Shown here: positions 36,601 to 45,451 of the stretch, piece after piece
How the letters are laid out: every line of letters begins with the position of its first letter
Position numbering within the stretch: position 1 is the first letter of the stretch
Origin: Serripes groenlandicus
Taxonomy: Eukaryota > Mollusca > Bivalvia > Cardiida > Cardiidae
Assembly: GCA_031761405.1 (NCBI GenBank)
Contig: JASEVX010000007.1
Location: forward strand, 62,755,062 to 62,819,061
Direction: 5' to 3'
DNA length: 64,000 nt
The notes under the pieces: generated by a model
Seen by the model: the letters and a program-made list of their open reading frames with translations, nothing else
Databases searched by the model: none
Told to the model about the DNA's origin: nothing
Made by a program: the position numbers and the translations under genes

Positions 36601-39600
36601 CATCATCCCAGTACATGATCTAGTCGTAAAAGCATCATCCCAGTTCATGATCTTGTCGTAAAATTATCTATGAAATTCATGATCTTGTCGTAAAATTATC
36701 TATGCAGTTCATGATCGTGTCGTAAAGGTATCCTCACAGCTCATGATGTAGTCGTAAAAGTATCACTCTAGTACATGATCTTACCGTAAAAGTAACGTCC
36801 CAGTTCATGATCTTGTCGTAAAAGTAACGTCTGAGTTCATGATATTGTCGTAAAAGTAACGTCCCAGTTCATGATCTTACCGTAAAAGTATCTTCCCAGT
36901 TCATGATCTTGTCGTAAAAGTAACGTCCCAGTTCATGATCTTGTCGTAAAAGTATCCTCCCAGTTCATGATCTTGTCGTAAAAGTATTCTCCCAGTTCAT
37001 GATCTTGTCGTATAAGTATCCTCACAGTTCATGATCTTGACGTAAAAGTATCTTCTCAGTTCATGATCTTATCGTAAAAGTGTCCTCCAAGTTCATGATC
37101 TTGTCGTAAAAGTATCCTCACAGTTCATGATTTTGTCGTATAAGTATCCTCACAGTTCATGATCTTGTCATAAAAGTATCCTCACAATTCATGATCTTTT
37201 CGTAAACGTATCCTCACAGTTCATGATTTTGCCGTATAAGTATCCTCAAAGTTCATGATCTTTTCGTATAAGTATCCTCACAGTTCATGATCTTGTCGTA
37301 TAAGTATCCTCACAGTTCATGATCTTGTCGTAAAAGTATCCTCACAGTTCACGATATTGTCGTAAAAGTATTCTCACAGTTCATGATATTGTCGAAAACG
37401 TATCCTCACAGTTCATGATCTTGTCGTAAAAGTGTCCTCCCAGTTCATGATATTGTCGTAAAAGTATCCTCACAGTCCATGATATTGTCGTATAAGTATC
37501 CTCACAGTTCGTGATCTTGTCGTAAAAGTATCCTCACAGTTCACGATATTGTCGTATAAGTATCCTCACAGTTCATGATATTGTCGTATAAGTATCCTCA
37601 CAGTTCATGATCTTGTCGTATAAGTATCCTCACAGTTCATGATCTTGTCGTAATAGTGTCCTCCTAGTTCATGATATTGTCGTAAATGTGTCCTCCTAGT
37701 TCAGGATCTTGTCGTCAAAGTGTCCTCATTGTACATGATCTTGTCGTAAAAGTGTCGTCCCAGTTCATGATATTGTCGTAAACGTATCCTCATAGTTCAT
37801 GATGTAGTCGTAAAAGTATCATCTTGTCGTAAAGACATCATCCCAGTACATGACCAAGTCTTAAAAGCATCATCCCAGTACATGCTCTTATCGTAAAAGC
37901 ATCATCCCAGTACATGATCTTACCGTAAAAGCATCATCCCAGTACATGATCTTACCGTAAAAGTAACGTCCCAGTTCATGATCTTGTCGTAAAAGTATTA
38001 TCCCAGTTCATGATCTGGTCGTAAAAGTATTATCCCAGTTCATGATCTGGTCGTAAAAGTATTATCCCAGTTCATGATCTGGTCGTAAAAGTATTATCCC
38101 AGTTCATGATCTGGTCGTAAAAGTATCCATGCAGTTCATGATATTGTCGTAAAAGTATCTTCCCAGTTCATGATCTAGTCGTAAAGCATCATCACAGTAC
38201 ATGATCTTGTCGTAAAAGCATCATCCCAGTTCATGATCTGACCGTAAACGCATCATCCCAGTTCATGATCTAGTAGTACAATCATCATCCAAGTCCATGA
38301 TGTATATAGTCGTAAAATCATCATCCCAGTCCATGATGTATATAGTCGTAAAATCATCATCCCATTCCATGATGTATATAGTCGTAAAATCATCATCCCT
38401 GTCCATGATGTAGTCTTAAAAGCATCATCCAAGTTTATGATCTAGTCGTAAAAAGCATCATATATATGGGCAATGTATTAGTAAGAGCCATCATTTTTTT
38501 CGAATGACAATGTCTGTAAAAGACTTAAAACAACTGTTAGGTAATTGACATAGAATGTACGATTTATGTAATTACAATCGATTGGATACGGTTTATCATG
38601 AGAGGCGTTACTGTAGGATATCCACGGTCTTATCTTAACACTGTTCGCAAATAAGGTACACAACCTGTACGAAACCCCCAATATGCAGGTTGCATTTAGA
38701 CCGTACAGCATGGCGACGCAGGGTGATCCTAATTTCTACTCGTCACAATCACCATTATATTGGGTATGTTGATACACGGTTAATTCGTACACTCTTGTCT
38801 TGTACCTTTCAAGGATAGTGCTATAAAGTTCTGGGAGAAACATGGAGCAACGAAAGACAAATTGGTGATTGGTGTCCCGTTTTATGGTCCCAAGTATACG
38901 CTTCTGAATGAGACCGAGAACGAACAAGGTGGCGCGTTTAATGGAAGTAAAACAGTTATGTACTATGAGGCAAGTGTATGCTTTTATTTCGTGTTCCCAT
39001 ATATGTTCTCACATTACTCTTTTTCTCCTGTTGCGAAAATAGAGTTTACTTACAATTGAACTTTTGAAACCGAAATTCTATTCCGGATGAATTGTGCACG
39101 CATGTAAAAAAAACGAGTGTGTCTGGACGAGCTTGTTATTAGCGGATACAATCACGAGGGTTAGGAACTATTGTATTAAACGTTCAATGGTAAATGGCAT
39201 ATACGGTGTTGTCGTCTGTATCATGCTAGCCCTATACATGCGCAGTCTCGCCAGGGACTTCACTGTCCTTCTGCAAGAAAGAATTAATCATGTATGCATT
39301 TTTTTTATACAGATTCAGTGTAGCCTCCCTAGCTTTAGCCGAATATAACTGTTATTAAACCTTTCTCTTATATAGACGCTTTCTGACGGCTCTGCAGCAG
39401 ACGACTTTTTGAAAACATGGCAAAACACAAAGAAATTGCTCAAAATGAGCAATTTTTCCTTTAGTCACCATGTTTTCAATTCTATGCAATTACTGTACTT
39501 TCATTTAAAGGGAGTTCCTAAATGTTTTAACGTATGTTTTAAAAGTTATCTGCTGCAGATACGTGGTACGAGGGAAAGGGTTAACACTGTCAAAGCGTCT

Positions 39601-42600
39601 TAGAAATATGGGCCCAAATCGCTAGACACGACACATGGGCATATAGTTATGCTAGCAAATTAGAATATCCTAAATATATGTAGGTCACAATACACCAAAT
39701 AAATTCCCTATTTATTTGCATGTAAATCGACCAGTTTCAGTCCTCACTTTTCACACTTTCTCCTCATGTATAACACCATATATCATTGAAAAGAGGTACC
39801 TTTAAACTTTAAAACAATCCAAAGAAAATGGGGGTTCATGCATTATGCAAGAAAGAATTCACCAGGCGAAAATGGTTACCGTCATTTTGAACCAAATCGG
39901 GCCCGGACAACATCGGTGTTTAACAAGGTCAAAATACTAAAAATGATCTAATCAATCATTTCCGGTGCATCCTATACACATTTGCAATGCAATTACACCC
40001 CATGACATATATTCAATGCATTCTGGTGATGGTATACACTCATTTTCATTTTCATTTCTACGCAAACAATGTATCTCTTAGGGACTATTTAGGTATATCA
40101 GCATGACCGCGGATGTATTTGGAGTAATTTGACCTGTAGTGTTCAAGAAGGCTGACATAAAGGTCACACTGAGACGACCTGTATGGGGCAATCGTCAGAT
40201 ATATATATACGAGCGAGCAAAGTTTAGGTTGGTTTTTAATGAGATTGCGAGTTGCGTATAATTGTAGTTTAACCTTCTTTCATAAACCTTTTGAGCTGTC
40301 ACATGAAAAAAATGTACACATTGGCATTTCGGAACAGTGTATATTAAGATCTTCTTGTCCATCTGCTTCTTCTTATTAAAGTCTTCACATGTTGATAGAA
40401 TTTTCTCATCAAAATTATGTATGATATATACGAACCTCTAACACCAAAGGATTATTTTCAGATCTGCAAATTGATAAATGACTATTCACTACAAGAGCAT
40501 ATCTTGGACACAGAACGAGTACCCTTCCTTACTTATGAGGATCAATGGATTGGTTACGATAACATTCAAAGTCTAACGGAAAAGGTATACACTGTTGCCT
40601 CCGTTTGAAGTGGAAGTGACATTGAAGATTATTTGTTTTTGAAAATATTGTCTTGTTTACAATTAGGACAACGTCACGCGAGAACCGATGTTTTGTTTGA
40701 ACTTTGCATCCAGCGAAGATCAATATAAGCCTATACATCCGGGCAGTTTGATCGTAATCATACGTGTACGTCATTCATTCGTATAAGCATTCGTAAAGTT
40801 TTCAGATGACAACAAACCTATCAACCGTTTCCCACCTGCAGACACATCTTGACGCAATAGCAGCAGAAGACTTTTGAAAACATTTTGGCCAAATATGAAA
40901 TTGCACACAGTTTTCAACTTTATTTAACAATTAAGCTATCTTTTATTGTTATGGAACATCTCTAATTAGATTTTAGATTCTCAATAGCGTCGTTAGACAT
41001 CGGTATTGCTCGTGGATTTGTCGATCATGTCCGCCGGTTATAACCGATACCAGCACGAACAATACCGATTACTTACGACTTCCGAGTGAAATCACCGAGA
41101 TGATATTCTTTCCATAAACACATTAAATTCGAACTCGAAACGGTTTCTCAAGGCGTGGCTGAATTTGTATGTCTATTTTAACAAGATTTACATTGCCTTA
41201 ATGTAAGACGTTAATTAAAGTGTTTTATCAAAGGTTTCCTTTTCCAGGGGTCTGTGTTTCGTTAATTGAGAAACACACTGTCAACAACTACCTATTGGAA
41301 TATGTAACAAGCAATACCATATCAATAGCAGCCTGTCTCAATTCAATACCATCAATATATTCCACTGGTGTATTTCAAGCAGTTACATGTATAGACTAGG
41401 ATCGCTTTAACTGCTATGATTCCTTTTGTTTTCATATAAGTCCATATGCACTAGTTCACATTTTGTATTTCATTTTTCATCAGAATGACATATATCCGTG
41501 TGGTAAGTGTAACATGCAACAGTTCAACATAAAAGATAGCCCAACTCATTATCTTATAAATACATGTGCATGTGCATGTGTTCAAATATCATACATGCGT
41601 GTTTATATTGACATATATGACATACACATACACATTTGAAAGAGAAACATGTTCTACCGTGACTAGAGATTTCAAAGAAAGACTTGACGGTGTAATTTTG
41701 CAGAAGATCCATTTTGAGCACATCATGTTAAACTGACTGTATTTGATAACTGAATGTTAAACATATAGATTGTATATCATACACAGCTGTATTATCTCTG
41801 TTAAAAGAATATAATCACCAATTTATTTTAAATTGTTCTGTCAAGAAAATGCTGACATTTCAAATGGGGAGATATAATATGGGACATCCTGTACATGCCT
41901 GTATCCATATATTTACTGTAAATAATTCAAATGTCATGTTTGAATGCAATGTTTACTATACGTCGTGTACGCAATTTGATTCGGGTCCTGTTAGTTTTTA
42001 AAACGCACACCACCTCCGTGGTGTAGTGGTGGAGCGTCCTCCTCGAGTGCGGGAGGTCGCGGGTTCGATCTAAATACTTTAAAAATTGTAGCAATGGCTG
42101 CCCCCCTTGGTTCTCAGAATTATAGCTTAGCATTACGACTGACTGGCTGGTGCCAGTATAAATGGACCAGTAGTACTGATAACTTACAGAGGAAACGCCG
42201 TGATATAACTGATCAAATGTTAAAAGGGGCGTAAAATACCAACCAATCCATCAACAAAACGCACCAATCATAGCATCGATGTTTTCTTGCTTATTATGAA
42301 ACCATACTTGCGAAGCCACGCAAAACTCTGAGCTTCGAAACTTTGAAAATTAACTATGATATTCCGAGTACAATCATTAGTATTCTCTCAGAAAATCCTA
42401 GAATATATAAGATTAAATGGTAAAGAAAAGAAAATAGATTATAATGAAACTATGTTGGAACTCGCGAAAATCTGTTTCCCGTAATATGGCTCCTATGTCT
42501 TTATATAAACCAGGCTCGTTACATCCACGACAACGGTTATGGCGGAGTGATGGTATGGGCAATCGATCTGGATGACGTCACCGGAAGTTGTGGTGATGGG

Positions 42601-42660
42601 ACATATCCTCTCATGAGAGCACTGTTCAATGTTTTGCAGAATGACCAGATTGTTGGCTAA
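27626..42660 (+). CDS. GH18 chitinase, secreted, 8 exons, complete
   Basis: Coding exons: 27626-27680, 29272-29449, 32050-32302, 33955-34079, 35996-36098, 38814-38969, 40462-40584, 42514-42660; 379 aa. It should hydrolyse beta-1,4 bonds of chitin outside the cell. Exon 1 is a signal peptide ([19 protein letters not shown]). Exon 2 starts the TIM barrel ([12 protein letters not shown], then THLVWAF). Exon 3 has the barrel motif [11 protein letters not shown] (95-105) and the catalytic [10 protein letters not shown] with D135, D138, D140 and the acid/base E142. Exon 5 has MMYDFHGSW (212-220, substrate-binding Tyr-Asp), exon 6 [10 protein letters not shown], exon 8 [12 protein letters not shown] with the conserved Trp346. 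The length fits the catalytic domain alone; no chitin-binding domain follows. The loop after VPFYG is somewhat shorter than in vertebrate chitotriosidase. Introns are GT-AG except exon 6, whose donor is GCAAGT. The stop TAA overlaps an AATAAA signal. Molluscan chitinases serve in shell matrix, digestion or immunity; the sequence does not say which. Confidence 0.95.
27710..27866. mobile_element. MITE-A, left two thirds only, in chitinase intron 1
   Basis: It starts TTAACCCTTTCCCCCATATA 29 bp after the exon 1 donor and keeps the central hairpin GAAATTGCTCAGAACGAGCA with ATTTC. It breaks off at CAATTATAGAGAC, where a SINE tail fragment (CGCCGTTTTCAACATGATTT, 27867-27955) follows. Confidence 0.85.
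29475..30038. mobile_element. MITE-E: 564-bp element with long inverted ends
   Basis: The left end TGGCCCTATTCCACTACGAC is the exact inverse of the right end GTCGTAGTGGAATAGGGCCA, and the pairing continues for about 60 bp (GAATCCCACGAATCACCAAA and its inverse). TA flanks both ends, as for Tc1/mariner-type insertion. The interior is dense in TTCGTA/TACGAA words. It begins 25 bp after the chitinase exon 2 donor. The 90-aa minus frame inside is not conserved coding. Confidence 0.88.
30075..30735. repeat. Minisatellite, about 35-bp unit, in chitinase intron 2
   Basis: Variable units of the form GCATGATAAGCAAACGTCGT followed by TTGAAGTCGTGTATA, about 18 in number. The middle units (30420-30600) are the most uniform and the outer ones drift, the usual pattern of an ageing tandem array. 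Confidence 0.85.
31140..31745. repeat. Dispersed repeat, about 600 bp, copy 1
   Basis: Shared with 39620-40260 over landmarks CATGTAAATCGACCAGTTTC, CACCAGGCGAAAATGG, CGTCATTTTG, AATCGGGCCCGGACAA and TCAATCATTTCC. Both copies lie in chitinase introns. Part of its left end (TTGATTGGCTGACGCAAAGG) also occurs at 15725 and 48985. No terminal structure or coding frame was recognised. Confidence 0.75.
32543..32756. mobile_element. MITE-A, full length, in chitinase intron 3
   Basis: TTAACCCTTTCCCTCATACG to TATGAGGGAAAGGGTTAA with TTAA on both sides; central hairpin GAAATTGCACGTTTTGTGCA with ATTTC. Close to the 18446 copy. Confidence 0.92.
33150..33300 (-). mobile_element. Old tRNA-derived SINE remnant
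   Basis: On the minus strand, GTTCAGTGGTAGAGGGTCGG resembles a tRNA D-arm/A-box head, and CAGTACTCATG matches the body of the 50765-50965 SINE. The rest is eroded. Confidence 0.5.
33401..33756 (-). mobile_element. MITE-D, full length chimera
   Basis: Outer ends CAGGGGCGTAGCTCCCTTTA and GCAAAGCTACGCCCCT are inverted and hAT-like. Inside, from about 33490 (ATCTGCGTAATGTATCGACC) to 33722 (TTTTCTCACGAGACGGCC), lies nearly all of a MITE-B. A repeat phrase (GATCATCATGTCC / TGTCCACATGCTGAGTC) is interrupted by it, so about 5 bp of target were duplicated. Confidence 0.85.
34090..34240. mobile_element. MITE-A remnant right after chitinase exon 4
   Basis: TGACCTTTTCCCACATAAAA at the left and GTATGTGGGAAAGGGTTTAA at the right are degenerate MITE-A ends. 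Most of the interior, including the hairpin, is gone. Confidence 0.6.
35095..35297. mobile_element. MITE-C, full length
   Basis: TTAACTCTTTCAGCGCCAAA at the left, GGCGTTGAAAGAGTTAA at the right, TTAA at both borders. The centre is the hairpin CAGGTGAGTCAGCTCG paired with CGAGCTGTCTCACCTG-like sequence. The small 60-aa frame over it is spurious. Confidence 0.88.
35395..35600. mobile_element. MITE-C, second copy 100 bp downstream
   Basis: TTAACTCTTTAAGCGTCAAA to GGTGCTGAAAGAGTTA, with hairpin GGCAGCTCGTAACGAGCTGA. It is diverged from its neighbour, so the pair reflects separate insertions or an old local duplication. Confidence 0.85.
35711..35973. mobile_element. MITE-B, full length, abutting chitinase exon 5
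   Basis: GAGCCGTCCCACGAGAAATG to TTTTCTCGTGGGACGGCTC. Its right end is only about 22 bp before the exon 5 acceptor (35995), so the natural branch-point zone of intron 4 lies inside the element. Confidence 0.9.
36285..38460. repeat. Minisatellite, 32-bp unit, about 67 copies, in chitinase intron 5
   Basis: The unit is CAGTTCATGATCTTGTCGTA followed by AAAGTATCCTCA, counted at 32 bp between successive CAGTTC. Sub-blocks differ: AAGCATCATCC variants at both ends, AAGTATCCTCA in the middle, four near-identical TATTATCCCAG units at about 37990-38100, and GATGTATATAGTCG units at 38296-38385. No open frame or splice signal is preserved. Confidence 0.95.
38970..38975 (+). promoter_or_regulatory. Non-canonical GC donor of chitinase intron 6
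   Basis: Exon 6 ends in the Tyr-Tyr-Glu codons and is followed by GCAAGT rather than GTAAGT. The next exon (40462) opens with Ile-Cys-Lys in phase 0, recreating the YYEIC stretch typical of GH18 chitinases, so the junction is well placed. GC-AG introns with otherwise perfect donors are a known minor class. Confidence 0.8.
39355..39584. mobile_element. MITE-A, full length, in chitinase intron 6
   Basis: TTAAACCTTTCTCTTATATA to TACGAGGGAAAGGGTTAA; hairpin GAAATTGCTCAAAATGAGCA then ATTTTTCC. Confidence 0.85.
39620..40260. repeat. Dispersed repeat, about 600 bp, copy 2
   Basis: Partner of 31140-31745, same orientation; about 130 bp at 39900-40100 has small deletions relative to copy 1. No gene. 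Confidence 0.75.
40825..42000. other. Chitinase intron 7, little recognised
   Basis: It starts with a degraded MITE-A end (CCGTTTCCCACCTGCAGACA). At 40998-41070 an imperfect palindrome is formed by ATCGGTATTGCTCGTG and CACGAACAATACCGAT. From there to 42000 I see nothing beyond AT-rich sequence and short CATGTG/CATACA runs. Confidence 0.5.
42010..42256 (+). mobile_element. SINE-1, full length, in chitinase intron 7
   Basis: Head CACCTCCGTGGTGTAGTGGT, B box CGCGGGTTCGATC, body AGCAATGGCTGCCCCCCTTG, tail ACCAACCAATCCATCAAC. Confidence 0.85.
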
Positions 42661-42664
42661 ATAA
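42659..42664 (+). terminator. Chitinase poly(A) signal overlapping the stop codon
   Basis: The coding end GGCTAAATAAAAG has AATAAA starting at the second base of the TAA. If used, the 3' UTR would be only about 10-30 nt. No second AATAAA was noted in the next 250 bp before MITE-A starts. Confidence 0.5.
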
Positions 42665-42921
42665 AAGTAGTATGTCGTTATGTAATGGACCGTTTGTTTC
42701 CTCTTTTCTACCACCAAGCGTTTGTTATAAAGTATCGACTGTTTACATCAATAAGACTTCTTAAGGTCTTAAGGTCTTAAATGTGGTTCTACTGCCCCTG
42801 TCTCGCAATGCTTTGGAAAATATCCCAAATATCGAGACAAATATTTACCGAAAAGACCAAACATCTTCTATTCGGATTGGCATGTCTGAAATCAGCTTGC
42901 GTTAAATGTTTAAAGTAAATA

Positions 42922-43149
42922 TTAACCCTTTCCCTCATATTGACGCTTTATGACGCCTATGCAGCAGACGGCTTTTTTGAAAACATAGCGAAAAAAGAAG
43001 AAATTGCGCAAAACGAATAAATTTCTCCTTTTGCCTCAATGTTTTCCGTTTTTAGTCATAGGTTATCCATTTAATTATAGAGATTTTCTATTTTTGCAAA
43101 ACATGTTCAAGGTCGTCTGCTGCAGAATTGTTGTATGAGGTAAATGATT
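42922..43149. mobile_element. MITE-A, right end eroded
   Basis: TTAACCCTTTCCCTCATATT at the left, hairpin GAAATTGCGCAAAACG, and GTCGTCTGCTGCAGAATTG with TATGAGGTAAATGATT at the right, where the terminal TTAA is lost. Confidence 0.85.
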
Positions 43150-43258
43150 GACAATAACTTGATGTTGTTGTTTATTATCCGAAAATACGTTATAATGACC
43201 ATCAATCAATTTGAATACTACGATAATGATGCAATAACTATGGTCTCGTTGCGGAAAG

Positions 43259-43500
43259 ATCGCCTCGGGGGTGTAGTGGTAGAGCGTCAGCCTCGCGTGT
43301 GGGAGGTCCTGAGTTCGATCTCTGGTCGGGTCATACTCCCTCCTGAGCGCTCAGAGTTGCGGGGAAAAGCATTACGACTGACTGACTGACTGGCTGGTGT
43401 CAGGATGAATGGACCAGTGGTACTGGCAACTTACCCAGGAAACGGCGATATATAACAGAACAATTGTTGAAAGCGGCGTTAAACACCAAACAATCAATCA
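43259..43500 (+). mobile_element. SINE-1, full length
   Basis: Head CGCCTCGGGGGTGTAGTGGT, B box TGAGTTCGATCTCTGGTCGG, body with GACTGACTGACTGACTGGCT, tail AAACACCAAACAATCAATCA. Confidence 0.88.
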
Positions 43501-43600
43501 TTATGTCGGATAAAGAAAATGTAACACTTTGCCCCGTGTAACATTTTGCACCGATCTCTTGTAAACAAAACACATATCACAGTCCTGAAGAATTGGGTGA

Positions 43601-43813
43601 TTAACTCTTCCAGCGCCAAAGGCAATATTAAGCTTTTTGCAAACAATACTGATTCAGGTGAGACAGCTCGTAACGAGCTGTCTCACCTGAAATCAGCATT
43701 GTTTGCCTTTTAGTTATAAAATTAGTCCAAACTTGTATTACATGAGCAATGGAGACGACCGATTTTGAACATGGAAGAGTCTACTTTAAACAATTCGGCG
43801 CTGAAAGAGTTAA
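43601..43813. mobile_element. MITE-C, full length
   Basis: TTAACTCTTCCAGCGCCAAA to GGCGCTGAAAGAGTTAA. The central hairpin (GTGAGACAGCTCGTAACGAG, completed by CTGTCTCAC) is perfect. The best preserved copy in the window. Confidence 0.9.
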
Positions 43814-43911
43814 ACCGGATTGTCTAACATACAAGGGTAGACCTACGCGCAGTTGTGATTACTGATTCAACCAGTCTTAGTAATTGATGAATAATTTGAC
43901 GCAAAATGGTT

Positions 43912-44094
43912 TGAGTGGCCCGATGGTCTCGTGGTTAACACGCTGGACTGTCAATCCAGAGGTCTGGGGTTCAAACTCAACTAGAGGTCAAGTACTGGTC
44001 CTTTACAGGAAAAAAAGTGCCTTGCGTGTATTGGTGCTATACACTGAGCGCGTTAAAGAACCAAGGTTTGTTCCCCCGGAAAGATCTAGGGTAT
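43912..44094 (+). mobile_element. tRNA(Asp)-like SINE
   Basis: GGCCCGATGGTCTCGTGGTT and a stem-loop with anticodon-like GTC (CTGGACTGTCAATCCAG), then GGGGTTCAAACTC as B box. The 3' acceptor strand of a real tRNA is absent and an unrelated body follows (TACACTGAGCGCGTTAAAG), so it is a SINE, not a tRNA gene. Confidence 0.75.
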
Positions 44095-44430
44095 CAGGGG
44101 GGTAGCTTTGCAATAATCAATGTGTAGGCCGTCTCGTGAGAAAATCAACGTTGTGGACTCTGCGAAAAGTATCGACCCCGATCAGCCTACGCATGCCACA
44201 CAAGCCTACCCAGATAGACACTTTTCGCCTCCTGTGGATTTTCTGTTTCAGAAATAACTACTCTATACATCTATCCCACTAAGACGGAATGTGTCGGCCG
44301 GATCAGTCTGCGCAGGCTGATCTGGTCGATACATTACGCAGATGTCTATCGCCGCAGCTGCATTTTGGGGGCATTTTAAGAAAAAATGTGTAGGCACATG
44401 CCTACAGTGCCTAAAGGGAGCTACGCCCCT
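44095..44430 (+). mobile_element. MITE-D, full length, opposite orientation
   Basis: GGGGGGTAGCTTTGCAATAA to AGGGAGCTACGCCCCTG. The MITE-B part occupies about 44130-44345 with the same junctions as in the 33401 copy, so the chimera moves as one unit. Confidence 0.85.
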
Positions 44431-44585
44431 GGGTAACGCACCCGGACTCCCTTGTATCTAACTCTGTCTCTTGAACGTATCCGCACCTGTCAGAAAATAA
44501 TGCAGGAAAACGTATTAGTGCGTGTTTAGACTGGACAATGAAATATTCCATTTATAATTGATAATGGCCGGGTCGTGTCTTTTAT

Positions 44586-44895
44586 AGATTGAGGGATTGG
44601 GGTTTAATGTCGTTTTCAACAACTTTACAGTCATATCATGGCGGCCATTTCACATATCCATGTGTTTCCTTGCTTTCTCACACCATACCACACACAACAT
44701 TCTTTACAAGCAACTGGCTGCTTTTTCACATACACTGTTACCCCAATTGTGGAAGAAAAATGACTTCCGTTGAATAGACTTTAGTCAAAACTTCAACTTC
44801 AACTTCAAGGTCGAACATAATATTGGCCGAGCTGGGGTTCGAACTCACAAACCCTTGATTGATATTCCGCGTCGACATTACAAAGTTTCCGGGGC
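44586..44895 (-). mobile_element. SINE-2, antisense, diverged
   Basis: Plus-strand landmarks GATTGGGGTTTAATGTCGTT, CAAGCAACTGGCTGCTTTTT and GGCCGAGCTGGGGTTCGAAC match the 26460 copy in order. Confidence 0.8.
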
Positions 44896-45451
44896 TCCGC
44901 GTCTTCTAAGGATGACAATATATAAATATCGTATTTTCTAATTGTATGCACTACACTCCGTAAAAGGAATAACACTGATCAACTAACAAAACTATGCCTA
45001 GGCATATAACTCTTTCCAACATACAACATACCTGTTATCTGGGGGATGGGGGATATGGAAGATCTCTATAGTTGAAGGTTTAATTTTAGAATATAACTGA
45101 AAACATTGTGGCAAGGTTAGAAATTAACCATTATGGATATTTAATTTTGCCATAACATTTTCGACAGTCGACTGCTGCAGATGCATCAAAATACGTCGGC
45201 AAGTATTAAAACACGTTACAAGGTCAGTCACGAACGCATGTATACAGTATTACTCATTTACGCGTGTAAGCGAAATTGTGTTTTTACTATCATCTCCTCA
45301 TACTCGAGTAGTCTCCATTTCGCAGTTACCTTTATTGCAGTTGAACAGTCGAACTAGTCTTGTTTACTATCAAATCGGAGGGGTTAGCATTTGGAGTTAT
45401 AATAAACATTCATAGATACTACTTTTCTATATAACAATAACGTGTTTAATA

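Noticed and set aside
36285..38460. Regularly spaced 32-bp repeats resembling a CRISPR array
   Set aside because: Units are contiguous with no unique spacers, and the array lies in an intron of an animal gene.
43912..43990. tRNA-Asp gene
   Set aside because: The D and anticodon arms look good, but no matching 3' acceptor strand follows the T loop; an unrelated SINE body does.
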